Assembly: GCA_964036155.1 (NCBI GenBank)
Contig: OZ038422.1
Span: 15,213,201 to 15,277,200, forward strand
Origin: Diploscapter coronatus
Taxonomy: Eukaryota; Nematoda; Chromadorea; Rhabditida; Rhabditidae
Length of the DNA stretch: 64,000 nucleotides
Reading direction: 5' to 3'
Below the pieces are notes generated by a model, which was not told the origin of the DNA, searched no databases, and was given only the letters and a program-made list of their open reading frames with translations. Positions 23,327-35,185 of this stretch are shown here, piece by piece; position 1 is the stretch's first letter, and the number at the start of each line of letters is the position of its first letter. A program made the translations under genes and the position numbers.

Positions 23327-23746
23327 ATGAGACTAAGCTTCATTTTACTCATTTTCCTATGTCTACTCGTCATTGCAGCTGAGTCGCGAGGGGGAGGGGG
23401 TAGGTTGCTAATAAGTTGTTTTTGTATAATATGGAAATTTCAGGCGGTGGTCGACGTGGAGGAGGAGGAGGTCGACGTGGAGGAGGAGGAGGAGGAGGAG
23501 GAGGAGGAGGTTGGGGTGGAGGAGGAGGAAGATCAGGCTGGGGACGTGGAGGAGGAGGCTGGGGAGGAGGAGGAAGATCAGGTTGGGGACATGGAATGGG
23601 ATACGGAGGTAAATTTTCCACAACATTGCTTTTATCAAGATCTTATTTTAGGACACGGCTATGGACCGATGTATTGGCCCTACGGAATGGACCCATTTTA
23701 TGGAATGATGGGTGGATATCCGCCTTATTACGGCTATTACGGATAA
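23327..23746 (+). CDS. Secreted glycine-rich peptide
   Basis: Three exons. The first encodes a signal peptide (MRLSFILLIFLCLLVIAAES) and Arg-Gly. The second (about 23443-23609) is a purine-rich GGA/GGT repeat encoding runs of Gly broken by RR, W and RSGW units (WGGGGRSGWGRGGGG). The third encodes a Tyr/Met/Pro-rich end (HGYGPMYWPYGMD, GGYPPYYGYYG) and the stop at 23744-23746. Phase is 1 at both introns. The composition resembles nematode glycine/tyrosine-rich secreted peptides such as the NLP, CNC and GRSP groups, some of which are antimicrobial and some cuticular. Assignment to either role is inference from composition. Long opposite-strand open frames here are shadows of the repeat. Confidence 0.75.
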   Translation: MRLSFILLIFLCLLVIAAESRGGGGRLLISCFCIIWKFQAVVDVEEEEVDVEEEEEEEEEEVGVEEEEDQAGDVEEEAGEEEEDQVGDMEWDTEVNFPQHCFYQDLILGHGYGPMYWPYGMDPFYGMMGGYPPYYGYYG

Positions 23747-23839
23747 TTTATTCGAGATCAGATCATCTGGCACACTGTTCAATATTTGTTCTTTCAAACC
23801 GTTGATGTTACTGATATCGCAACGTCTCCTATCATTCAT

Positions 23840-24900
23840 GTAAATAAATTATTTGTTCTCGTACCTCAAAATGCCCATAGGGAAAGGCGTCGGATTGTTT
23901 TCGATTGTTAGAATTCGCTCATTGCCGTTTGGGCCGCGTTCGTGGGTGAAGAGCTTCTCTGCAAAGAACTCAATAGGGTGTATGGTAAAGAGGCATGGAA
24001 GAGCTCTCCTATTTTATACACTATTTCTCCATATCTCGTGTCTTATGGTCTCACAGCTTCCAAGTTGCCATGGAGGTTGAAAAGTATCTCATGATAAAAT
24101 CCTTAATTGTAATTAATTATAGACTATAAAGACTTCGAGAAATAAAATCTCAGCAAAAACACATTTTTCAAAGTGCAAAAAAGAATGTTATAATCACATC
24201 TTCGTAAATAGGTAAATATGAATTTTAATAATACAAGAACATTTTCAAGGAAAGTGCAATTTAAATTAATTCATATCTAATATAATATTTCATGTTAAAA
24301 TGTGATTATTTTCTTAAACCTATCGAATCTAAATGATAATAGCTCAAATAATATACCGTATTTACTGTATTAGAAGCCTATCTCTATTTGAAGCCCCTAT
24401 TAATAGAAGCCCTGGGCTTCTAATGCAGTAAATACAGTATATGGTTTTACCCATTTTTCATTTTGGTTAGAGCTTAGAATACCGGTGGCGAACCCATTTT
24501 CCGGGCTTAAATGCAAATATCGATTTTTTAAATTTGTACTTTTTAGAGTAAACTGAGTATGAAAAATATGCTAAATTTGATGTTGATTCCGAATTTGAAG
24601 TTTTTAATTCGCACTGATTGGAAACGATTTGTGCTCGAAAAGCTAAAGCCGCAGTATTAAGAAAAAAATATAGAAATTTTACATCGCCACCGACATGCCC
24701 ATGACTATTCATAAAAAGAAAAGAATGAAACTATCTATTTACATGCTTTTCCCGCCTATCTAAATATGAGATTGTTGGCCGTTTTCAAAAATAATTATTA
24801 GGAAAAAGTTATTCAAGAAATAAGTTGTCAAAAATTCGTGGAGCACCTTGCACATAATAAGAGTCACAGTTTTATTTTATATAACTAGGAAAATGCTAAA
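23840..24900. other. Intergenic interval holding one small MITE
   Basis: No gene supported. The only recognisable structure is the inverted-repeat element at 24351-24442. Confidence 0.45.
24351..24442. mobile_element. Small inverted-repeat element (MITE)
   Basis: CCGTATTTACTGTATTAGAAG near 24357 is mirrored at the right end as CTTCTAATGCAGTAAATACAG, with inner AGAAGCC and GGGCTTC repeats. It is about 90 nt long. No coding capacity. It is typical of short nematode non-autonomous elements. Confidence 0.7.
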
Positions 24901-24942
24901 TCTTGCATCAATAACGTTGAAGTGTGCATAAATGATAATCAT

Positions 24943-27143
24943 TCATCTCAATGCCATATCAACGACGGCTCTTCCTTTGATTTCGCCTTTGTGCAACTTC
25001 TCGAAAGCAGTTGGAACGTCTTCTAGTCGAATGAGTTCAACTGGGACCTAAAATATTGAATAATTATTTGGTTTAAGAAATTTTATGGTGATAAAAATGA
25101 CAGGATATTTGAAGACATTGTAGTGCTTAGAAAGTCGTCTCAGGTTGACTAAAAGTAAATTATTATCCACAAAAATTTACTTACCTTCACGGCTCCATTA
25201 GTCACGAAAGCAATGGCATCGTCCACATCTTGTCGATTTCCAGTCAGACTGCCCTTGATTGTCAGACAATTGTAGACGATATAGAAACTATTTATTTCTG
25301 GCTGAAAATGATCAACGATTATATTTCCTAATGGCTTTGGTCGTACCGTATTTTCCTTCGGGAATCCAACAAAAACGAGAGTGCCTCGTGTCCTCACGTA
25401 AAGTACTGAGTCTTCCATGGCTTTCTTTGATGGGGCCAGGTTGATGACACCATGAGGTCCTCCATTCGTCATCTAAATTCATTATTGGAAGGGGAAATCA
25501 AACATGATCTCAACTTACTTTCTGAATCGATTCCACGATATCATCAGCGTATGCGTCTTGGAAGTAGTCCGCTCCAAGATTTCGGCAATGTTCTTCCTTT
25601 GACCTGTTAGCGATTGCGAGAACTCTTAAACCCATTGCCTGCAAATTACTAGGTTTATGGAGAAACTTTTAGATTTTATTTTATAGTGTTAAAACACGCA
25701 GATTAGATCTCCGAAAACAAATTTCTAAAATGAGAACTTTGTAAGCAGTGAAGAATCAAACTGTTAATGCCTCAGTTATTAACAGGAATGTGTGAAGTCG
25801 AAAATTTTTTTAAAACTCGAACTGGCTAGTGCCCTAATTTCGCACATATCTGATAATCAATGTGAGGTTCTTGCCTTTGCATATTGTATCCCGAAACTTC
25901 CTAATCCTCCTGCTGCCCCAGTCAAGGCGAGAATCTCTCCAGGATGAACATTCGACTCTTTGATGGCTCTGTAGATCGTCACGCCCTGTGAAATGCTCGT
26001 TGTTTTTTACATTCTCCTGCGATAATTTACCGCACAAAGGATCGGGGCAACACTAGCCAAATCTGCGCCCTTCGGTATCTTTGCCGCTTCAATCGCTCTT
26101 ATCGTCATGTACTCTTGAAATGTGCCTGGACTAAAATTCTTATTTTTGACAGCTGTTCTTCATAGCTCATTTCTTTCTGCTCTAACAATAAGTTTATGAC
26201 TTGCAAGAAATGGCTACTCATTTTCATGAATCTCACCCCCTATGCTGCAAATTGGCAATTTGAGCGTTGCCAAGAGAAAATTGTAGTGTTTGTATCTCGC
26301 GAAAAGCGCCGAAGTTTTATTAAAAATAAACTTGTAGAAAATATAATCGGACCTTCCATATCCGGTGTTGACAATATGAGGGCAATTCGACTCGAAGCCC
26401 TTCTTGCAGAATTCACAAGACAGGCAAACGTTGTTCCTCATCTGGAATCATAACATAAAATTGAATAAAAAAGCGAAAATTGAATCTGGCGTAGTGCTAC
26501 TATATTACGAAGTGAAGTATATCTTTTTCACACAACTTCGCTCTAAATATTCAGCTGGTCTTCTCTATTTATGCACTTATCTTTCTGGCAATTTCCAAAT
26601 TGATAGTGAAGGGAATTTTCATACCTTGACACCAACATTGTCTCCAATCTGCCAGTCCTTAACCTTTCTACCCATCGCAACGACTTCCCCAGCTCCTTCA
26701 TGACCCCCGATCAAGGGAAACTTCGTGATCGCAGGCCAATCGCCCTCATAAGCGCCCATGTCAGAATGACAGATTCCAGAATAGCGAATTCGAATGAGAA
26801 GTTCATCGTCCGCAGGAACTGGTACGGGAATTTCTTTGATCTGTAGAGAAATTATTTCAGAAATTTGATAAAGAAAATAAAATTCACTAGTTTTTTGGAG
26901 TTTGAAGAGAAAATTGTCTATGAGTTTTAAGAAATTTGTATTCAGTTTTTGGAAAGTACTGATGAATTCTTACATTCATAGAACCCTTTGACACGTTTCA
27001 TTCGACTAGCAAAATTAGTATAATTGGAGAAGTTCTTGAGGGTTATGAATCGAATGCTACGAGGAATCATGATGGCTTACTTGATGAGGGACCTTGGCAG
27101 ATTCGGCAACGAGTGCCCTTTGCGTTGCTGGCAAACCAATCAT
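24943..27143 (-). CDS. Zinc-dependent alcohol/sorbitol dehydrogenase, copy 1 (sodh-1-like)
   Basis: A medium-chain NAD(P)-dependent alcohol dehydrogenase that oxidises or reduces alcohols in the cytosol. It starts [14 protein letters not shown] and continues [19 protein letters not shown]. Catalytic zinc ligands are visible in SGICHSD, GGHEGAG and ILCAG. The structural zinc motif is [15 protein letters not shown]. The Rossmann motif is [14 protein letters not shown]. Later blocks are [25 protein letters not shown] and [17 protein letters not shown], and the stop follows RAVVDMAL. About eight exons, all in the usual order, with no damaged motif. It closely resembles nematode SODH-1. It lies in tandem with copy 2 on the same strand with about 0.4 kb between them, so it arose by local duplication. 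Confidence 0.9.
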
Positions 27144-27522
27144 AGTCAGAAAAGTCGAGAAAAATCAGCCTGAACTTCTTTTTTAATTACGAACAAAACA
27201 GTCGCTCGCAACAAGGTCGTTTTGTCATCAAATGCGAAGAGAAGTGAGCAGTAAATTCGGAGATCGAAGTGAAATTCGAACTCCTAGAAAGAAAGAGACA
27301 AATTGGAAACTCGAAAGTTCAATGATGTTGTGAGTAAAAGTGTAATGCCAGTGACAATTGGATGACCACTAATGAAAAATCAATGCAGTGAAAAAGAAAT
27401 TCGAAATACACATTCTAAAAAATTGACAATTTTGAATGAATTTATTGTAGTATTTCTTACAAATAATTGAATAATTTTTACAGCATTAAAGCACAATGCA
27501 GTTTATCATGATTTTTTCTTTT

Positions 27523-29681
27523 TCAATGCTGAGAGAAATCGACAACTGCTCGACCAACGATCGTTCCCTTGAGCATTTTGTCATAGATCGAAGCGACATC
27601 TTCAAGACGTACCTTTTCGACCGGTACCTGAGATTGTTCACTTTTTACATTGAAAAATTTTAAGCCGGTAAGATTTTAAAGAAATTTAACATATCATGCA
27701 GTTTAAAATTGGAAGAAGTATTCCTATTTCTACCTTAACACTCCCATTAGCCAGAAATTCTATGGCGTCATCCACTTCTTTCCTATTGCCGACCAAAGTT
27801 CCCTTGATCGTTAGGCAATTGAAGACAATCGCAAAGCTATCCAACTCAGGCTGAAATTGCATTATAAGGATTACATCAGCTAGGTTGCATCAGATAAATC
27901 TCATCAATGAAGTGATTTCACTCCACAAACTCACCTTGCATTCTTTCGGCAATCCAACGAACACGATCGTGCCTCGTTTTCTCGTATAGTAAATTGCATC
28001 TTCCATCGGTTTCTTTGCCACGGCAACATTCACGACACCGTGAGGACCTCCGTTTGTGATCAAAAGAATCGAGTTTAAGACTAAGTCTTTCAGGATTGAG
28101 ATACTTTCAAAATCGATCCAATGAGATCCGGAGCGAATGCATCTTGAAAGAAGTCGGCTCCCAGCTTACGACAATGTTCCTCCTTCGAGGGGTGATCGAT
28201 TGCCAGAACTTTGAAGCCCATCGCCTGAAATTAGCATTCTAAAAGTCAAGGCCATGAAAAGATAAAAAATATATATATATAACTTCGATATTCTTTAAAT
28301 TCCCAGCAAGTTTTGATTCATACCCTTGCATATTGGATGCCCAATGATCCCAAACCTCCGCCAGCGCCAGAAATGGCGAGTATCTGGCCAGCGCGAACAT
28401 TTGTTTCTCTGATAGCCCTGTAAATCGTCACACCCTGAAAATTAGTTTTTCAAATGGTAAAATGTTTGAGTAATTTTACAGCGCATAAAATCGGTGCGAC
28501 TTCAGCGAGGTCGACGTTTTCTGGAATCTTCGCAGCATCAAGAGCTCGAACAGAGATGTATTCTTGGAATGTTCCAGGACTAAATTATTATCGCGTTTTG
28601 TTAGAAATACCAATGCCTAGGGCATTCGTTTTCCTGAGAATTTATTGCTTAAGCTAGTGGAAGTGTCCTATAAAGAAAACGAGCAGCACAATATTCTGGT
28701 ATTAACAATCGAAAACGATTTATGGCTAGTGACTTATGGTTTCATTTAGAAGATCAAGACAAACAGAAACGCAAAGCAAACCATATGATATTAAGAAGAA
28801 ATACAAAACCAAACAGATAAGTTTCTGGATGAATTAAGGGTGAAAGCACAGAATTTGAGTGCTTTTTATTTGATGATGGATTCTTTTTCCATAGATTATA
28901 ACAAGAACATTTGTTACTACGAACAACAAATTTGCAATGTAAAATTGCCACTATAGAAAATTATGATAGCTAAACCCACGTATCGAATCCGAAATTCTTC
29001 GCGAATGCACAGCTTGATTCGTGTGATTGCTTACAGAATTCACAAGCTAGACACGTTCTGACTTGTAGCTAAACAGATTATTTATTATCGCAAAAATTCT
29101 ATCACTAAACCTTGATTCCAGCTTTGTCACCAATGCTCCAACCACTGACTGACTTCCCGACAGCCACAACTTCGCCTGCACCTTCGTGTCCTCCAATCAG
29201 TGGGAACACCGTGAACATCGAGAGATCACCCAAGTAGCCATGCAGATCAGAATGGCAAATTCCCGAATACCGAATTCGTACGAGGATTTCGTCATCTGCT
29301 GGGTTCGGAATCGGAACTTCGCGAATCAAAAATGCCAACATTATTGTTTTTTAAAAACAACGATTGCGTGAAGTATTTGCTGAGTGATGATGTATTTGAC
29401 GATTCCAAGTGTTTTTACTGATTGGTAAATAAATGCGAAGATAGTTCCATAACTTTTCTGGTAATAACAAGACAGCAATGAGCTGTATCAAATAATTGCG
29501 TACAAACTTATCAAAATAAAATCTTCCAGGCTAAAAATATTATTTTCTGATGCAAATTATTGAAAACTACTTGGAGCTGGAAAATAAAAGTACAACTTAC
29601 TTCTAGCGTTCCATTGGGAGCATCAGCGATCAGAGCTCGCTGCATTTTCGGATGGCCATTTGTGAGCAGTGCTTCTTCCAT
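27523..29681 (-). CDS. Zinc-dependent alcohol/sorbitol dehydrogenase, copy 2 (sodh-1-like)
   Basis: Tandem paralogue of the preceding dehydrogenase. It starts [20 protein letters not shown], about ten residues longer at the N-terminus than copy 1, although an internal Met (KMQRALIA) could also serve. Catalytic zinc ligands are in [17 protein letters not shown] and ILCAG. The structural site is [15 protein letters not shown]. The nucleotide site is [15 protein letters not shown]. It ends [14 protein letters not shown] and RAVVDFSQH. Exon order mirrors copy 1. Several residues follow nematode SODH-1 more closely than copy 1 does ([21 protein letters not shown]). Both copies look enzymatically complete, so the pair may differ in substrate or expression. 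Confidence 0.9.
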
Positions 29682-30099
29682 ATTTTGTAGGAAGTATCTA
29701 AAATTTGACTACTTTTGACCTAACTGAAAAATAGAATGTGCGACCAGAGATTAAAGTCAATAGAGATTTTTGTGGTGTGATACATGGAATGGCACACAAA
29801 GCCGAGGTGCTTGAAGGAGTCTATGAAGATGGACTGAGAGATAAAGAAAAGAAGAAAAGAGAAGAGCTAAGATCAAAAATAATTAATCTCTGTCAAATTT
29901 GAAATATCATTTATCAATCGGCGAAACGTAACCCATGTGCAAATGGATTACATCTCATCGAATGATAGGATATATTGTTGCTGTTTGAATCGCACACTTC
30001 TTGCAGAACTTTGAAAGGTTATCCTTAAAAAAATCAATCGGTTCAAAAAAGGTCTGGTGTAAGAAATTGAAAAATTTATTCTAAACGACAATGTACTAT

Positions 30100-31927
30100 C
30101 TAATAATCTTCAGGCAGTTTAACATTGTCAAAAACAGCGGTATCAAAATTGAATATCAAATAGTCATAGTAGTACATCTTCTTCAGAGTCTGCATGACAT
30201 ATGGATTCGTGAACATTTCCTTTTCGTATTTTTGCCGTCGCATCGTGTGACTGGTTGAATGGTGTGTTTTTCCGCCTGAAACATTATTTTTTGGAAAGCA
30301 CTAGATAAATACGAATACTCAGCGTCTGATTTCGAATTTCGTCAATTTTCCACTCTTCTACTCCTCTTTCGCGAAAGACTAGCTCCAACTTGTCGAGCAT
30401 TCGTTCCGTACCATCACTGGATGATTCTTTTTTGATGAGCGTATACTTTGCGAAGTGTTTTTTGAAATTGCAATACCTAAAAACGCTTTCTAGATTGTTG
30501 GTAGGTAGAAGTTTACCATGATAACGGTGTAAAATGTCGATCGGTGTAGTCAAGCTCAAAATGCTTCGCCTTCGAGATTTCCATCATTCGATTGTAAGCT
30601 CTTTCTACGACGCAAGACATGTTCTTGTGGCAGTCGTAACAGTGGACAAAGGACTCTGTCCAATCTTCTTCGCTGAGATAAAAGTTGTTTTCTAACGAAA
30701 ATGATTCCTCATTACAAAAACTAGTAAAAATTTCTAGGAAAAAAAAAATCAGACACTCGTCTTTGTGTCGAAAAATACCTAGAAGCGATAGTATGCTACT
30801 TTTTCACGTTTTTCTTAGTTGTGAAAATTTAGCGGCGAATGAACCTTTCGCGTCTGCGCTTCGTACGCCACGAGGCTTTTCAACATCGATAAATTTTGAA
30901 AGAAATATGAAAGATTCTTACTCGATGCACTTATTGATGAAAGCACTGATGAATCTGTCCAGAGGCTCTCGAACTATGGCAATCATTCGTTTCTCTTTGA
31001 AGCCCAACTCAATCACATCGATGTTCGGATTAGACAAGTTGAACGTCGAATAATCATCCAGACACCAACTTCAATCAACTTCATAAGCTATGATTTGCAA
31101 TATTATTTACCTCGTTTTGGACCATCCATCACTAATTTTGATGCCCAATCGCTCAAAGAACTCCCCTTTCTTCACAAAGCAATTTATGCCGACGTTCAAC
31201 GTCGAAGCGCATTTTTCTATTAGACAAAGTCCGAGATTGTAATCTTTACCAAAATCCTGAAAAAGATGAAATAATTGTACAGAATATGGGTCCTGTGATT
31301 AACCCAAAGCCAAGATTTTAAATTGGTCTAAATCCATCTTACCCAAAGCACAAAATTAGGATACATTGGCCATTACCAAAAATCAGCACTCATCTCTCTA
31401 ACTCCCAAATCTTATTACAGAGCATTATCTTCAATAGAGCAGCCTTAATCGTCAAACCATCCTCCATCCAACGCACACGCATCCGAGCAGGATAAAAAAT
31501 GATCAAAAGTCTTAATAGAGGTCATTCTCGCAAATAAATTGCGATTACCGAAAGATCGTGTTTTACTCGAACTCGACAAGAAACGAATCGGACAAACAAC
31601 CCAAGCGAACTCAAACTCTACTCTTCCTCACATTCATACTCGCGAATTCATCGCGTAATTAAGAAACTGATAGACTTACAACTAGTGCCTGTTTATAATT
31701 GACGAATGGCTTCAAATAATGGTCGCCCAAATCTAAAAGTATATAATAATCAAGTTTTAAAGAAAAAAGGTCAGATTACCTGCTAGATAAATTGGATATC
31801 GATAGTACTTGACGATAAAATTTACCAGAATAATAAGTAAGAATAGACTCGCAAATGATAGACCAATTTGGAATGGTCGATAATTTATACCCGTGAAAGT
31901 TTTGAACAGAAGTTTCGTCTTATGCAT
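30100..31927 (-). CDS. Carbohydrate sulfotransferase-like protein, copy A
   Basis: A type II Golgi sulfotransferase of the nematode-expanded Sulfotransfer_2 group, which moves sulfate from PAPS to glycans. The start codon at 31927 follows AATCAG directly. A membrane anchor (LSFASLFLLIILVNFIV) precedes the luminal domain. The PAPS 5'-phosphosulfate region is LIEKCASTLNVGINCF and the 3'-phosphate region is IAIVREPLDRFISAFINKC. Later blocks are CYDCHKNMSCVV, LDYTDRHFTPLSW, YCNFKKHFAKYTLI, THHSTSHTMRRQKYE and MQTLKKMYYYDYLIF. Phases agree across all junctions I checked. It ends at a TAG (30100-30102). It lies head-to-head with copy B, sharing an upstream region of about 180 nt. Confidence 0.85.
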
Positions 31928-32106
31928 CTGATTTATGCGTAGAAATTGTCATATTGATTGTTACAAGTGAAGTTTAAAATTTAAGCTGTTGATGCTTCAT
32001 TAGTCATTTATTTCAAATTTCCTGTTTTGCGATAATAATATAATCAACATTTCGATCGAATAAGTAGAGATGTTGTCTCAAATTTGCAAACGATATCTCG
32101 AAGATA
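31928..32106. promoter_or_regulatory. Candidate shared divergent promoter of the two sulfotransferase-like genes
   Basis: Only about 180 nt separates the start codons of copy A (minus strand) and the longest open start of copy B (plus strand). If copy B begins at the later Met (32269) the gap is about 340 nt. No TATA box is obvious. Confidence 0.4.
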
Positions 32107-34033
32107 ATGGAATCTAGGACAAAGATCTTGAAACATCAGCAAAAATTGAAATTGAAAGTGGACGAAAAAAGAAAACGTGAATATCCGGATTCGATATGTG
32201 CGGAATATTTTGTACCCGAAAATGCGTCGTCGCATGCATTTATCGTAAATAGCATCTGTACGTGTAAAATGGGTTTCAAACGTTCTTTGAAGGAAAAGTC
32301 GCTATTTGGCTATCTTCTGACATATAAAAATATCCTAAATCGCATTCGCCTCTCTAATCCAAAATCATTTCTAATAATTATTGTAATCTTAACTCTATGC
32401 ATTATTTTATGCATGAATAGTTGGGCTAAATTGATAAGTATTAATCCTTTTCCTATCGGATATTATAGATTTCTATTGAATAATAAAATTGAAAAATCGG
32501 TAATTTTCAACTTTCACTGGTCTGAATTTTCATATTGGACTTTAGATTGACACCACTAACGATATTTCCGAGTATATCAAAAGAGTTAACTATACGTTGC
32601 CTTGTACGTCCTCTCATCAAATATAATTACCTGATTATCTCGTTTTTAGACTTGGGACCGGAATATGTGACGCCATTTATAAACTACAAACAAACATTTG
32701 TGGTAGTACACTTCGAAGTGTCAATCTATCACGAATTCAAATTATAGGAATACGGTCCAAAACATAAAATGGCCGGATGCATGATCGAAAAATGCATGTC
32801 TACTTTGATGGTCGGAGTAAATTGCTATGTGAAACAAAGACGATTCTTCAAATCATTGGGTCTTACTGTCAACGATGGATGGGGAAAAGCGGGGTAAAAT
32901 TCTGCTGTAATTTTTGTTTATTAAAAATTCTATATAGACACACAATATCATGTTTGTTAACAGTGAAAAACAACACCTTTAATCGATCCATCTCCGTTAT
33001 AGAGCACTAAAAACATCCTGAATATCCCATATCTTGATGATAATGAAAAATAGAAGAAATCAAATATCAAAACTAGAAAATTTAATTTTGGAAGGACTAG
33101 AATTATCGACTTTTTCTATTTCTCCTCTTTCGTGTCTTTACGCGAACCGATTGTTAATAAACATAAGAAAATGTAGGCAAAAATAAAATAAACTGAAAAT
33201 ATCCTTCTTTACTTTTGAATAGAGAATATTTGTTATAGGCTTGAAATATTCTTGAATTTTTCCAGATTCTGCTTGGGCGAAACCTATCATGATGTATCCA
33301 ACGTGACCCTTGACGTACCTTCGGTCTATTATTCCGGAATGCGTCTTTTCGCGATCATTCGAGATCCCATCGAGCGATTTCTCAGTGCTTTCTACAACAA
33401 GTGCATTTTGTAAGGCAATTCTTGACATTTTTGTGAAAAAACCGTTTTAGCGAGGCTAAAACGAATAAATTTGTGCCCTGTTATGGTTGTCGCCAAAATA
33501 TGAAATGCGTCGTGAAATATATCTACAAAAATCTAAAAGCCATGAAACCGAATCAAATAGCATCCTTAGAATATAATGATCGACATTTCGCGCCATTATC
33601 GTGGTAGGATTTCGTCTGTGTAAGCGAAATACAGACTTACATTTTCGGTACTGCAATTTCCGTGATCATCTCAAGAATTTCACATTAATCGATGGATCGG
33701 GAAAATCTTTCGAAGAGAAGCAGAAATTTCTGAAGAATCTGTTCCAACTATTCCACCAGCAAAAAGTCAGTAGTTCTACCTTGATCGAAATCTGGGATCA
33801 AGCTACTGGTAAGTAAAATGTCGATTTTTTAAACCAAACTTTGGTGAATAATGTTAGAGAAAACTTTAGAGAGTCATACAAGACATTCAAGCACTGGAAA
33901 AAATGGCATAGAAAAATGGAAACAAGTAATGGTGGATAATCCTAAAATTTTGAAGATTTTGAAGAAAATCTACTACTACGATTATCTCATTTTTGGGTAT
34001 GATACGTCTATTTTCAACAGAATAGCTGACTAA
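32107..34033 (+). CDS. Carbohydrate sulfotransferase-like protein, copy B, with a damaged splice acceptor
   Basis: Paralogue of copy A in opposite orientation. Exons: 32107-32499 (anchor LIIIVILTLCIILCMNSW), 32546-32603, 32650-32702 (EYVTPFINYKQTFV), 32748-32893 (CMIEKCMSTLMVGVNCYV, PAPS region), 33266-33409 (FAIIRDPIERFLSAFYNKC) and 33451-33603 (CYGCRQNMKCVV, DRHFAPLSW). Then comes an exon with RYCNFRDHLKNFTLI, and a last exon with ESHTRHSS and ILKKIYYYDYLIF to the stop at 34033. All phases agree except one. By comparison with copy A the exon after DRHFAPLSW should begin at 33648 after TTTTCAG, but the sequence reads TTTTCGG, one A short. Using the upstream ACAG instead gives an immediate stop. 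It is either a recent pseudogene, a null allele or a sequencing error. The start could also be the later Met at 32269. Confidence 0.75.
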
Positions 34034-34039
34034 CTAAGA

Positions 34040-35180
34040 TAATTAACCTTGCTAATTAGATTAATAAAGACCGTGTTAATTATTCAAAATTTATTCAATT
34101 TGTGTACTATACAAGAAATAACATAATAATCACCGTATAAAATGTGGAAAGATAGACGTTAGAAGCGCAGTGACGAATTGAAAACAAATGAAATGAGTTT
34201 GACTAAAATTTCAATATCGTAAAAACTGATTCCGATAATTTCAATTTCAAAATTCTTGTTTTACGACACTATAAACTTATGAAAGCTACACATCTGAGCA
34301 TATGAGCCTATAAAATAGAAAGAAAATCAATAAAATTATGAATTAGCAAAGAAAATTCTGAGAAATGTAATTTTTACGGGGCAAAATTACGAAAGTAATA
34401 GAAGAATGAATGAATCTCATGAAAATAGACCAAAATGAATTTCTAAAATTTGTTAAAAATATTTAGTGCTCTTTACCACTATTGTGCCACATCATCAAAT
34501 GATATGAGAGGAGGATAATACTGTGCGTCTAGTAGAAACTAGAAAGAGAAATTTCGTAAATATTGCTTGAGAATTGCCTAATCAACGCATAAACTTGAAA
34601 ATTAATTTAGGAACTATGAATATTTTAGAGAAAACGTTGCATAATTCGTGTAATTTATGCAGGTCTGTCACGCTGTGTATCGTCGAAACTTTATAACAAG
34701 TTATCTGAAATTTGTATAATTTTGAGATTTCAAACGTTGGAAAAATTTGTGTATACTTCAAATCATTTCGGAAAAGCTCATAAACGTATAGGAATAGTGA
34801 AGTTGGAATCGAAAATCTTCAAGCTAAAAATTCTTGCATTCCTAAATCTCAAATTATTGAAGAACGACTTTGGGAAATAAGAATATTTGACTAAGATGAA
34901 ACTTCAATATCTTCCATTCATATATTTTTCGATAATTAGACCATTAAAATCTCTTTCATTGTCTGATTTAGACGGATTTTCAGCCTAAACTAAAACCTAG
35001 AGAAAACCCGAGAAACCAAATTTCCTATAAAAGTTGATACATAAGGTGGTCCGAGATAAGATTTCAGCGGAACATTTAGATTGGGGGCTATTTGCAGAGT
35101 AAAATCTGACTAAAGTCTTGCCTAGATTTTCTAGGATCAATTTGATGACCTATGAAGGAACTGATTACCTGAAACATTCT
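34040..35180. other. Intergenic interval, nothing recognised
   Basis: AT-rich sequence between the 3' ends of the sulfotransferase-like copy B (AATAAA near 34063) and the large MH2 gene. It must contain the 3' UTRs of both convergent genes. No ORF or repeat was recognised. Confidence 0.4.
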
Positions 35181-35185
35181 CTCAA

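Noticed and set aside
23370..23638. Proline- and leucine-rich open frames opposite the glycine-rich peptide
   Set aside because: Antisense shadows of the GGA/GGT repeat. The sense frame has a signal peptide and good splice sites.
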